64,000 bases of DNA from Collinsella aerofaciens. Lineage in GTDB: Bacteria; Actinomycetota; Coriobacteriia; Coriobacteriales; Coriobacteriaceae. The notes below the pieces were generated by a model. That model was given only the letters and a program-made list of their open reading frames with translations. It was not told the DNA's origin and searched no databases. Below, in pieces: positions 26,038 through 34,027 of this stretch (positions within the stretch are counted from its first letter, which is position 1; each line of letters begins with the position of its first letter). Location: positions 93,010 to 157,009 of the forward strand of contig NZ_SPFO01000004.1 of NCBI RefSeq assembly GCF_005845035.1. Direction: 5' to 3'. Both the position numbers and the translations under genes were made by a program.

Positions 26038-26106
26038 AAGTTGCGGTGAAATACGGACTGTTGGGCGCCCTAAGCCCGACAAACAGTCCGTATTTCACCG
26101 CAAGTT
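26038..26106. repeat. Palindromic repeat, family 1, copy 2
   Basis: Arms 26038-26062 and 26082-26106 match with one mismatch. The left arm is identical in all 25 positions to that at 402-426. The loop differs and contains GGGCGCCC. It sits between gdhA and the molybdenum hydroxylase genes. Confidence 0.9.
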
Positions 26107-26188
26107 ATGGATGGGAGGGAGGTTTTTGTGCTGTGGAAGGTCGCGGCCCCTCGTTTGGTACACTTAAAAGTACTGGACAAGTGAAGAG

Positions 26189-27103
26189 ATGGGGGAGAAC
26201 GTGCTCAAGTTCGGTACCTACGTCCGTGTTGGAAACGCGGCCGAAGCCTATGAGCTCTTACAGAAGAACCGCAACAACAAGATTGTCGGCGGCGGCATCT
26301 GGATGCGCCTGGGATCGCGTCGCGTGGCGACGGCGATTGACCTTTCGGCCTGCGGACTCGATCAGATTGAGGAGACCGAGACCGAGTTTCGCATCGGCGC
26401 CATGTGCACGCTGCGTCAGCTTGAGCGCCACGCCGAGCTCAACGCGCTCGTCAACGACGTGTTCGAGTTCGCCGTCCATGACATCGTGGGCGTGCAGTTG
26501 CGCAATACCGCCACGGTGGGCGGCAGCATCTACGGCCGCTTTGGCTTCTCGGACGTTCTCTCCGCCTTCCTCGCGCTCGATTCGTACGTTGAGCTGACGG
26601 GTGCCGGCCGCGTGTCGCTCGCGGAGTTCGTGCGGATGGGCTACGTGCGCGACGTGATCGAGCACGTCGTGGTCGTTAAGCACGACTATCGCGCAAGCTA
26701 CGAGGCCGTGCGCAAGGCTGCGACCGACTTCCCCTCGCTCAACGTCACCGCCGCCTGGTGGGACAACAGCTGGCACGTCACCGTGGGCGCCCGCCCGCTG
26801 CGCGCGACCCTGCTGCAAGGTGAGGAATGCGGCCTTACCGCCGAGCAGCCTTCCGAGGACGAGTTGCGCGCCCTGGCCGCATCCGTGCGCTCGCTGAGCT
26901 ACGGCACCAACCTGTGGGGCTCGGCCGACTACCGCCGCCGCATCTCGGCCCCGCTTGCGATTCAGGCCGTGCGCCGCGCCGCCGGCATCGAGCTTTCGGC
27001 CGCGCTTGCCCGCGAGCTCGAGACCGTGCAGATCCCCAAGTTTGCCACGGACGAGTATTCCTGCCGCCGCGTGCCCGGCGTCGATTCTAGCGAGGTGCGC
27101 TAA
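26189..27103 (+). CDS. FAD-binding subunit of a molybdenum hydroxylase (XdhB-like)
   Basis: 304 residues of the CO dehydrogenase flavoprotein family. Residues 1-170 form the FAD-binding domain, with IVGGGIWMRLGSR near 32 and the QLRNTATVGGSIYG block near 110, the classic FAD-phosphate loop. The C-terminal domain follows. It passes electrons from the Fe-S/Mo subunit to an acceptor. The stop overlaps the next start by one base (TAATG), so a stable complex with that protein is likely. Confidence 0.85.
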   Translation: MGENVLKFGTYVRVGNAAEAYELLQKNRNNKIVGGGIWMRLGSRRVATAIDLSACGLDQIEETETEFRIGAMCTLRQLERHAELNALVNDVFEFAVHDIVGVQLRNTATVGGSIYGRFGFSDVLSAFLALDSYVELTGAGRVSLAEFVRMGYVRDVIEHVVVVKHDYRASYEAVRKAATDFPSLNVTAAWWDNSWHVTVGARPLRATLLQGEECGLTAEQPSEDELRALAASVRSLSYGTNLWGSADYRRRISAPLAIQAVRRAAGIELSAALARELETVQIPKFATDEYSCRRVPGVDSSEVR

Positions 27104-29934
27104 TGGCTGCCAAACTCATCGATCTTTCCTTTACGCTCAACGGCCGCAAGGTCAAGGTTCAGATTGCCCCCGACACCATGCTCTTTGCACTGCTGCGCGA
27201 GCAGGGGTGTGCGTCGGTGCGCTGTGCCTGCGAAACCACCAACTGCGGCCTGTGCACGGTGTGGCTCGACGGCGACCCGGTGCTGAGCTGCTCGGTTCCC
27301 GCCGCGCGCGTCGAGGGCCGCTCCATCACCACGCTCGAGGGCCTCAAGGCCGAGTCCGAGGCGCTCGCCCGCGCAATGGCTGCCGAAGGTGCCGAGCAGT
27401 GCGGTTTTTGCGCCCCTGGCCTTATCATGAACGTGCTGGCGCTCGCCCGTGCCGCCAAGGAGGACCCGAGCCTCGTCGCCACGCGCGAGGAGCTCTCGCG
27501 CCAGCTCGCCGGCAACCTCTGCCGTTGCAGCGGCTACGAGAGCCAGCTGCGTGCCATCGTTCGCTTCCTCAACGAGTCCGGCGTGCAGGTGGGCTTCGAG
27601 ATGCCCGAGCTGCCCGTCAACGATACGAGCTGCGACGGTGTCGCGTACAAGCAGATCACCCATAAGCAGCCCAAGAAGGACTCGAAGGCTCTGCTCGAGG
27701 GCCGTCCCGTCTACACGGGCGATATGGTGCCCGCCGGCGCGCTCATCGTCAAACTCAAGCGCAGCCCCTATGCCCGCGCCAAGATCCGCTCCATCGATAC
27801 GTCGCGCGCACTGAAGGTGCCGGGCGTTGTGGGCGTCTACACCTATGAGGACGTGCCCAAGCGCCGCTTTACCATCGCCGGCCAGAGCTATCCGCAGCCG
27901 AGTCCCTACGACCGCCTGATCCTCGAGAACCTCGTGCGCTACCAAAACGAGGAAGTGGCGATCGTCGCCGCCGAGACCGAGGAGGCTGCCGACAAGGCAC
28001 TCAAGCTCATCAAGGTCGACTACGAGGTACTCGAGCCGCTGCTCGACTTTACCCAGGCACTCGATAACGACATCGTGGTCCACCCAGAGGGCGACGTGAC
28101 CTTTATGTTCCCGCAGGGCGGCGACGTTGCTCGCAACCTGGTGTGCAGCGGTACCAGTGATTTTGGCGATCTGGACGAGGCCTTCGCCCAGAGCGACATC
28201 GTCTTTGAGCGCACCTACACCAGCCAGGCCACGCAGACCGCACCGATGGAGACCTTCCGTGCCTTCGCGACGACCGACGCGTTCGGCCGCATCTCGGTGA
28301 CCACCTCCACGCAGGTGCCCTTCCACGTGCGCCGCATGGTCGCGCAGTCGCTCGACATTCCGCAGTCGCAGGTGCAGGTTATCAAGCCGCGCATCGGCGG
28401 CGGCTTTGGCTCCAAGCAGACGGGCTGCTGCGAGATCTTCGTGGCGTTCGTCACCCAGCAGACCGGCCGTCCCAGCTACTGCTGCTACACCCGCGAGGAG
28501 ACCATCACCGCGGGTAACTCGCGCCACCAGATGCAGATGACCGTTAAGCTGGGCGCCATGAACGACGGCACTATCACGGCCATCGATTTGCACACGCTGT
28601 CCAACGCCGGCGCGTATGGCGAGCATGCCACCACGACGATCGGCCTTTCGGGCCACAAGAGCCTGCCGATTTACAACCATGTGAAGGCGAGCCGCTTTAG
28701 CTGGGACGCCGTCTACACCAATACCAACCGCGGCGGCGCGTATCGCGGCTACGGTGCCACCCAGGGACAGTTTGCCGTGGAGAGCGCCGTCAACGAGCTC
28801 GCCGACATGCTGCACATGGACCCCGCCGACTTGCGCCTCAAGAATATGGTGCGCGAGGGCGAGATTATGCCGCAGTACTACAACGAGAAGCTCAACGCCT
28901 GCGCGCTCGACCGTTGCCTGCTGCGCGCGATGGACATGATCGGCTGGCGCGACAAGCCGCTGGCCGTCGACCTGGGCGATCGCGTGCGTGCTCTGGGCTG
29001 CGCGCTCACCATGCAGGGCTCGGGCATCTCCAACGTGGATATCGCCGGCATCGACATGCGCCTGGAAGAGGACGGCTTCATTACGATTTCGACCGGCGCC
29101 ACCGACAACGGCATGGGCGTCGATACGATCCTGGCGCAGATTGCTGCCGAGGAGCTGGGCGTGGAGAGCTCGCTGATCGTGGTGCGCGGCGTGGACACCG
29201 ACGTGTCGCCGTTCGATGCCGGCTCGTACGCGAGCTCGGGCACGTACGTGACAGGTCTGGCAGCCAAGAACGCCGCGACCGAGCTGCGTGAGAAAATCTG
29301 CGCCAAGGCCGCCCAGATGTGGGACGTGGACGCCGCCGATGTGGTCTTTGATGGTCAGTACGTGCGTCTGTCCGACGAGCGTGCCGCGCGCGAGCAGAAC
29401 CGCTACCTCACGCTGCGCGACTTTGCCAACCTGTGCGTCAAGAACATCGCGGGCGGCGACGCGCTCACCTCGCATGCCTCTGCCTGCCTGCCTGTTTCGC
29501 CCCCGCCGTTTATGGCTGGCATTGCCGAGGTCGAGGTCGACAAGGCCACCGGCAAGGTGACTGTGGTGGACTACGCCGCGGCCGTCGACTGCGGCACCGT
29601 GATCAACGAGGCGCTCGCCCGCGTCCAGGCCGAGGGCGGCATTGCCCAGGGTATCGGCCACGCGCTCTACGAGATTGTCGAGCACGATGACCGCGGCCGC
29701 CTGCGCACCGGCAACTTTATGAGCTACAAGCTACCCACGCGACTGGATATCGGTAGCATCCGCGTGGCCTTTGAGCCGAGCTACGAGCCGACGGGCCCGT
29801 TTGGCGCCAAGTCGATCGGCGAGGTCGTCATCAACACGCCGCTCGCCGCCGTGGCCTCGGCCGTCGCACACGCCACTGGCCACCAGGTCCGCTCGCTGCC
29901 CATCACGCCGGAGAAAGCGCTGCTAGGGGAGTAG
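27103..29934 (+). CDS. Fused [2Fe-2S] and molybdopterin subunit of a xanthine dehydrogenase-type hydroxylase
   Basis: 943 residues. Residues 1-165 are the small Fe-S subunit: CACETTNCGLCTVW near 38 for the plant-type cluster, and CGFCAPG with NLCRCSGYE near 103-140 for the second. The rest is the molybdenum domain, with GGGFGSKQTGCCEIF near 430, GGAYRGYGATQGQFAVES near 545 and the catalytic Glu in FGAKSIGEVVIN near the end. It hydroxylates a heterocycle, probably a purine. The YRGYGATQ motif and the nearby selenium genes make a selenium-dependent hydroxylase possible but unproven. Fusion of the two subunits is seen in several clostridial and coriobacterial enzymes. Confidence 0.85.
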   Translation: MAAKLIDLSFTLNGRKVKVQIAPDTMLFALLREQGCASVRCACETTNCGLCTVWLDGDPVLSCSVPAARVEGRSITTLEGLKAESEALARAMAAEGAEQCGFCAPGLIMNVLALARAAKEDPSLVATREELSRQLAGNLCRCSGYESQLRAIVRFLNESGVQVGFEMPELPVNDTSCDGVAYKQITHKQPKKDSKALLEGRPVYTGDMVPAGALIVKLKRSPYARAKIRSIDTSRALKVPGVVGVYTYEDVPKRRFTIAGQSYPQPSPYDRLILENLVRYQNEEVAIVAAETEEAADKALKLIKVDYEVLEPLLDFTQALDNDIVVHPEGDVTFMFPQGGDVARNLVCSGTSDFGDLDEAFAQSDIVFERTYTSQATQTAPMETFRAFATTDAFGRISVTTSTQVPFHVRRMVAQSLDIPQSQVQVIKPRIGGGFGSKQTGCCEIFVAFVTQQTGRPSYCCYTREETITAGNSRHQMQMTVKLGAMNDGTITAIDLHTLSNAGAYGEHATTTIGLSGHKSLPIYNHVKASRFSWDAVYTNTNRGGAYRGYGATQGQFAVESAVNELADMLHMDPADLRLKNMVREGEIMPQYYNEKLNACALDRCLLRAMDMIGWRDKPLAVDLGDRVRALGCALTMQGSGISNVDIAGIDMRLEEDGFITISTGATDNGMGVDTILAQIAAEELGVESSLIVVRGVDTDVSPFDAGSYASSGTYVTGLAAKNAATELREKICAKAAQMWDVDAADVVFDGQYVRLSDERAAREQNRYLTLRDFANLCVKNIAGGDALTSHASACLPVSPPPFMAGIAEVEVDKATGKVTVVDYAAAVDCGTVINEALARVQAEGGIAQGIGHALYEIVEHDDRGRLRTGNFMSYKLPTRLDIGSIRVAFEPSYEPTGPFGAKSIGEVVINTPLAAVASAVAHATGHQVRSLPITPEKALLGE

Positions 29935-29958
29935 TGGGTCAGCGAGCAAGTCGTAATT

Positions 29959-29987
29959 GGCGGGGCGGGGCAACTCGCCCCGCCTTT
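29959..29987 (+). terminator. Terminator after the molybdenum hydroxylase genes
   Basis: GGCGGGGCG (29959-29967) pairs with CGCCCCGCC (29976-29984), then TTT. Confidence 0.75.
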
Positions 29988-30041
29988 CGCACTCGTGGTG
30001 AGGTCGTGAGCCTGTAAAAGGTGTGCGTGCGCTTGCCGTTC

Positions 30042-30055
30042 GTATCTGCTATCAT
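30042..30055 (+). promoter_or_regulatory. Possible extended -10 promoter for tRNA-Leu
   Basis: TGCTATCAT is an extended -10 type sequence about 25 bp upstream of the tRNA. No good -35 box is visible. Confidence 0.3.
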
Positions 30056-30074
30056 TCCTAGTCTGTGCGCTCAT

Positions 30075-30158
30075 GCGGGCGTGGCGGAATTGGTAGACGC
30101 GCCAGATTTAGGTTCTGGTGGGATTCCCGTGAAGGTTCGAGTCCTTTCGCCCGCACCA
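30075..30158 (+). tRNA. tRNA-Leu (anticodon TAG)
   Basis: An 84-nt tRNA with encoded CCA. Acceptor GCGGGCG/CGCCCGC, D loop AATTGGTAGACGC, anticodon stem CCAGA/TCTGG with loop TTTAGGT, class II variable arm, and T arm with GGTTCGAGTCC. It reads CUA and CUG-type leucine codons. Confidence 0.95.
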
Positions 30159-30249
30159 TCGCACCTGCGTCGGCCCCGGCCGTCGCGACACTTTGTTGCA
30201 TAAAGGTACCAGCACCTCAGATAAGCTGGGCAGTATGAGGAGGAACGTG

Positions 30250-31548
30250 TTGAACATCACCGCTTCTGACGTCAAGGACGCCAAGCTCACCGCTACGGTC
30301 ACCATCCCGGCCGCCGACGTCGACGCCGCGATCAAGAAGGCCTACAAGGACACCGCCAAGAAGTACCGCTTCCCGGGCTTCCGCGCTGGCAAGGCTCCCC
30401 GTCCGGTCATCGACTCCGCACTTGGCGCCGAGGCTACCCTCGCTCAGGCCACCAACGACCTGATCGCCGCCAACGAGCCCGCCGTCCTCAACGAGCTGGA
30501 CATCGTCCCCACCAAGAACGGTGACTACAAGGAGCTCGACCTCGCCAAGGATCACGAGGACTACACCTACACCGTCGAGTTCTCCCTGCGTCCTGCTGCC
30601 GAGCTCTCCTCCTTCGACGCCGTCGAGATCGAGATGCCCCCCGCGGAGGTCACCGAGTCCGAGATCAACAACCAGGTTGAGATGCTCCTCAACTACCGTG
30701 CCACCTTCGAGGACGTTGAGGGTCGCGCCGTCGAGGCCGAGGACTACGTCACCGTCGACCTCAAGGCCGTCGAGAACGCCGACAGCTTTGCCGCCGAGGG
30801 CCGCATGCTCATCGCCGGTAGCGACAGCAACCCCAAGGAGTTCAACGAGGCCCTGATCGGCGCTAACGTTGACGACGTCAAGACCGTCACCTGGACCGAC
30901 GAGGTCGAGGAGGGCGAGGAGGCCGAGACTCACACCGTCGAGGTCACCGTCAAGGGCATCAAGGTCCGCAACACCCCCGAGCTCACCGACGAGCTCGTCA
31001 AGTCCGACTTTGGCTTCGACAGCATCGAGGCCATGCGCGACGCCATCAAGATCGAGATCGAGCAGGACAAGGCTTCCCGCCTCCCGGCCGAGAAGGAGAA
31101 CCGTTGCGTCTCCGCTCTCGCCGAGCGCCTGCAGCTCGACGAGATGGATGCCGACTACGAGCAGTCCGTCTTTGAGGAGCTTGGCCAGAACTTCCTGTCC
31201 AACCTCGCTGCCCGCGGCATGACGCTGGACACCTGGCTGCCCGCTTCCGGCCTGACCATGGAGCAGTTCATCGGCGACCTGCACAAGCAGGCCAACGACG
31301 TTGCCCGTGAGTCCCTGGCTCTGGACGCCCTCGCCCGCGAGCTCAAGATTGAGGTCACCGAGGACGACGTCAACGCTGAGTTCGAGAAGGCTGGCGTCAA
31401 GGACGTCGAGGCTTCCAAGGCCGAGTTCATCGCCGATGGCCGCATGCCTGCCGTCCGCGAGTCCATCCGCCGCTCCAAGGCCGTCGACCACCTGGTCGAG
31501 AACGCCAAGGTGACCGAGGTCGACGAGACCGCCAAGGACGTCGAGTAA
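30250..31548 (+). CDS. tig: Trigger factor (ribosome-bound peptidyl-prolyl isomerase chaperone)
   Basis: 432 residues. The order is an N-terminal ribosome-binding domain with the FPGFRAGKAPR signature (about residues 37-47), a central FKBP-type domain (about 150-240) and a long helical C-terminus. TTG 30250 was chosen because AGGAGG at 30238-30243 lies six bases upstream. The GTG at 30247 is too close to that site, and the ATG at 30235 would place it inside the gene. It precedes clpP and clpX, a common order in bacteria. The coding sequence is very rich in C-ending codons, as for an abundant protein. Confidence 0.93.
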   Translation: MNITASDVKDAKLTATVTIPAADVDAAIKKAYKDTAKKYRFPGFRAGKAPRPVIDSALGAEATLAQATNDLIAANEPAVLNELDIVPTKNGDYKELDLAKDHEDYTYTVEFSLRPAAELSSFDAVEIEMPPAEVTESEINNQVEMLLNYRATFEDVEGRAVEAEDYVTVDLKAVENADSFAAEGRMLIAGSDSNPKEFNEALIGANVDDVKTVTWTDEVEEGEEAETHTVEVTVKGIKVRNTPELTDELVKSDFGFDSIEAMRDAIKIEIEQDKASRLPAEKENRCVSALAERLQLDEMDADYEQSVFEELGQNFLSNLAARGMTLDTWLPASGLTMEQFIGDLHKQANDVARESLALDALARELKIEVTEDDVNAEFEKAGVKDVEASKAEFIADGRMPAVRESIRRSKAVDHLVENAKVTEVDETAKDVE

Positions 31549-31624
31549 TTCTCGCCACCTTGCCCGCGAGCGCATGCACGCGCCCGTGATGGGGTAAAGT
31601 TATACACCGGTTATCCGGTTGCTT

Positions 31625-31668
31625 CGTACGGTGCCAGCCAATGCATAGCATGCGGGCACCGTACGTTT
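31625..31668 (+). terminator. Hairpin between tig and clpP
   Basis: CGTACGGTGCC (31625-31635) pairs perfectly with GGCACCGTACG (31655-31665), followed by TTTAT. The 19-nt loop and short T-run suggest a partial terminator. Confidence 0.6.
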
Positions 31669-31711
31669 ATCTAGAACCAATTTGGTCCGCAAGAGAGAAA
31701 TGGAGATGCGT

Positions 31712-32332
31712 ATGATCGCTAAGTTCGATTCCGCCCTCGTGCCATACGTTATCGAGCAGACGCCGCGCGGCGAGCGCAGCTACGATATCTATTCGCGCCT
31801 GCTCAACGACCGCATCATCTTCTTGGGCGAGGAGATCAACTCCGTCAGCGCCAACCTGGTCGTTGCCCAGCTGCTGCATCTTGAGAGCCAGGATGCCGAG
31901 AAGGATATCTCGCTCTACATCAATTCGCCCGGTGGCGAGGTCTACTCCGGTCTGGCGATTCTTGACACCATGAACTTCATCAAGCCGCAGGTTTCCACCA
32001 TCTGCGTCGGTATGGCCGCGTCCATGGCCGCCGTGCTGCTTTCGGCCGGCGCTAAGGGCAAGCGCTTCTGCCTGCCGCACTCCAAGGTCATGATTCACCA
32101 GCCCAGCGGCGGTGCCCAGGGCCAGCAGACCGAGATTGAGATCGTTGCCGAGGAGATCAAGAAGACTCGCCGCGAGCTCAACCAGATCTTGTCCGACGCC
32201 TCGGGTCAGCCCATCGAGAAGGTCCAGGCCGATACCGAGCGCGACAACTACCTGACCGCTGCCGAGGCCCTCGACTACGGCCTGATCGACCGCATCGTCA
32301 CCTCGCGCGATCTCGCCGCGAAGGACGCCTAG
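31712..32332 (+). CDS. clpP: ATP-dependent Clp protease proteolytic subunit
   Basis: 206 residues. The catalytic serine is Ser104 in GMAASMAA, and the histidine is His129 in [10 protein letters not shown]. The Asp lies further on, in the segment before [13 protein letters not shown] 31712 has GGAG six bases upstream; in-frame ATGs at 31700 and 31706 are alternatives. It forms the tetradecameric chamber used by ClpX, whose gene begins 2 bp after the stop. Confidence 0.95.
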   Translation: MIAKFDSALVPYVIEQTPRGERSYDIYSRLLNDRIIFLGEEINSVSANLVVAQLLHLESQDAEKDISLYINSPGGEVYSGLAILDTMNFIKPQVSTICVGMAASMAAVLLSAGAKGKRFCLPHSKVMIHQPSGGAQGQQTEIEIVAEEIKKTRRELNQILSDASGQPIEKVQADTERDNYLTAAEALDYGLIDRIVTSRDLAAKDA

Positions 32333-32333
32333 G

Positions 32334-33740
32334 ATGGCCGGTAACATGCAGGACAACTTCGACGAGAACGGCAACCCCATCCGCTGCTCCTTCTGCGGAA
32401 AAGAGCAGGGCCAGGTCCGTCGCCTCGTAAAGGGCCCGACTAACATCTTTATCTGTGACGAGTGCGTCGCCGCCTGTTCCGAGATTCTGGAGGAGTCGCT
32501 GGCTTCGGACTTTATGGACGCTGCCCGCAACGGCAAGCTGCCGGGCTTCCTCAACGACCACGGTCAGGCTGCATCCCAGCCCGCCGTGGACCCCGAGACC
32601 GAGGGCTTTGAGCTTGAGGACGACCGCCAGGTCATCACGCACGTGCCGACGCCGCATGAAATCTATGACGAGCTTTCGGCCTATGTTATGGGTCAGGAGG
32701 ACGCCAAGCGCGCCATGTCGGTGGCCGTGTACAACCACTATCGCCGCGTGATCGAGGGCGGCGCCGCGGTGTCTGCCTTTGACGACGGCATGGGCTCGCA
32801 GTTCGACGACGGCATGGACGAGGTAGAGCTCGCCAAGTCCAACATCCTGCTGCTCGGTCCCACCGGTACCGGTAAGACCCTGCTCGCCCAGACGCTTGCG
32901 CGCATCCTCGAGGTGCCGTTTGCCATCGCCGATGCCACCGCACTCACCGAGGCCGGCTATGTGGGCGAGGACGTGGAGAACATTCTGCTCAAGCTCATCA
33001 ATGCCGCCGATGGCGATATTGAGCGCGCGCAGGTCGGCATTATCTACGTGGACGAGATCGACAAGATCGCCCGCAAGGCCGAGAACCTCTCCATCACCCG
33101 CGATGTTTCGGGCGAGGGCGTTCAGCAGGCGCTGCTTAAGATTCTTGAGGGCACGGTGGCAAGCGTTCCGCCCACCGGCGGCCGCAAGCATCCCCAGCAG
33201 GAGCTGCTGCAGATCGACACGACCAACATCCTGTTCATCTGCGGCGGTGCCTTTGTTGGTCTGGACAAGATCATCGCCGACCGCGTGGGCAACAAGGGCG
33301 TGGGCTTTAACTCCGAGATCGCCGGCCCCACCTCGGTCGACGAGAACGACCTGCTGCGTCAGGTGCTCCCGCAGGACCTCAACGCCTTTGGCATGATCCC
33401 CGAGTTTGTGGGACGTACGCCCGTCGTCACCCAGACGCAGGCGCTCGACGAGGACGACCTGGTGTCGATCCTTACCGAGCCCAAGAACGCCGTGGTGCGC
33501 CAGTACCGTAAGATGTTCCAGCTCGAGGACGTTGAGCTTGAGTTTGAGGATGCCGCCCTGCACGAGATCGCCCGCATGGCGCTTGCCCGCAAGACCGGCG
33601 CCCGCGGCCTGCGCTCAATCTGCGAGGACGTGCTGCAGCAGACGATGTTCGATCTCCCCAGCGAGGAGGGCGTCACCAAGGTCATCGTGACCGAAGCCTC
33701 CGTAAAGGGCGAAGAACAGCCCCAACGCATCTACGGCTAA
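32334..33740 (+). CDS. clpX: ATP-dependent Clp protease ATP-binding subunit ClpX
   Basis: 468 residues. An N-terminal four-Cys zinc domain (CSFCGKEQ near residue 16 and [11 protein letters not shown] near 41) selects substrates. The AAA+ core has Walker A GPTGTGKT near 175 and Walker [11 protein letters not shown] near 240. The pore loop and the IGF-type ClpP-docking region lie after that. It is longer than E. coli ClpX (424), mainly by an insert before Walker A containing [15 protein letters not shown]. It is transcribed with clpP. Confidence 0.95.
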   Translation: MAGNMQDNFDENGNPIRCSFCGKEQGQVRRLVKGPTNIFICDECVAACSEILEESLASDFMDAARNGKLPGFLNDHGQAASQPAVDPETEGFELEDDRQVITHVPTPHEIYDELSAYVMGQEDAKRAMSVAVYNHYRRVIEGGAAVSAFDDGMGSQFDDGMDEVELAKSNILLLGPTGTGKTLLAQTLARILEVPFAIADATALTEAGYVGEDVENILLKLINAADGDIERAQVGIIYVDEIDKIARKAENLSITRDVSGEGVQQALLKILEGTVASVPPTGGRKHPQQELLQIDTTNILFICGGAFVGLDKIIADRVGNKGVGFNSEIAGPTSVDENDLLRQVLPQDLNAFGMIPEFVGRTPVVTQTQALDEDDLVSILTEPKNAVVRQYRKMFQLEDVELEFEDAALHEIARMALARKTGARGLRSICEDVLQQTMFDLPSEEGVTKVIVTEASVKGEEQPQRIYG

Positions 33741-33761
33741 ACCAGCCTAAAACGTGTTTGC

Positions 33762-33800
33762 AAATAGCCTCTGACCAGCCGTGGTCGGAGGCTATTTTAT
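33762..33800 (+). terminator. Terminator after clpX
   Basis: AATAGCCTC and GACCA pair with TGGTC and GAGGCTATT with one mismatch, followed by TTTATAT. Confidence 0.85.
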
Positions 33801-33891
33801 ATATGCGCAATAACCCCAACTACCTGTGCTATTCTGTGTGTTTGTTTAAGCCTCGGCGAAGTCATATCAGACTGAAGTAATCGATACCTAA

Positions 33892-34007
33892 GGGGAGGAA
33901 TGTAGGCCCGATTTTCGTAGATTCCGCACGAGCCGAAGACCACTTAATGTGGTCTTCGAGCGAGCCCAGGACCTGACCGAGCGAAAATCGGGCCTACATT
34001 CCTCCCC
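33892..34007. repeat. Nested giant hairpin A upstream of valS
   Basis: Outer arms 33892-33917 and 33982-34007 are perfectly complementary over 26 bp. Inside is a second hairpin, CGAAGACCAC (33934-33943) with GTGGTCTTCG (33949-33958), loop TTAAT. About 49 nt of the interior (33923-33971) matches the interior of the element at 36740 in the opposite orientation, while the outer arms are unrelated. It ends 20 bp before valS. No T-box motif was found. Confidence 0.9.
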
Positions 34008-34027
34008 GGCGGGACAGGGAGAGATAT

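Noticed and set aside
33892..34027. T-box riboswitch upstream of valS
   Set aside because: No T-box motif or specifier stem was found; the region is one symmetric nested hairpin whose core is shared with another locus.
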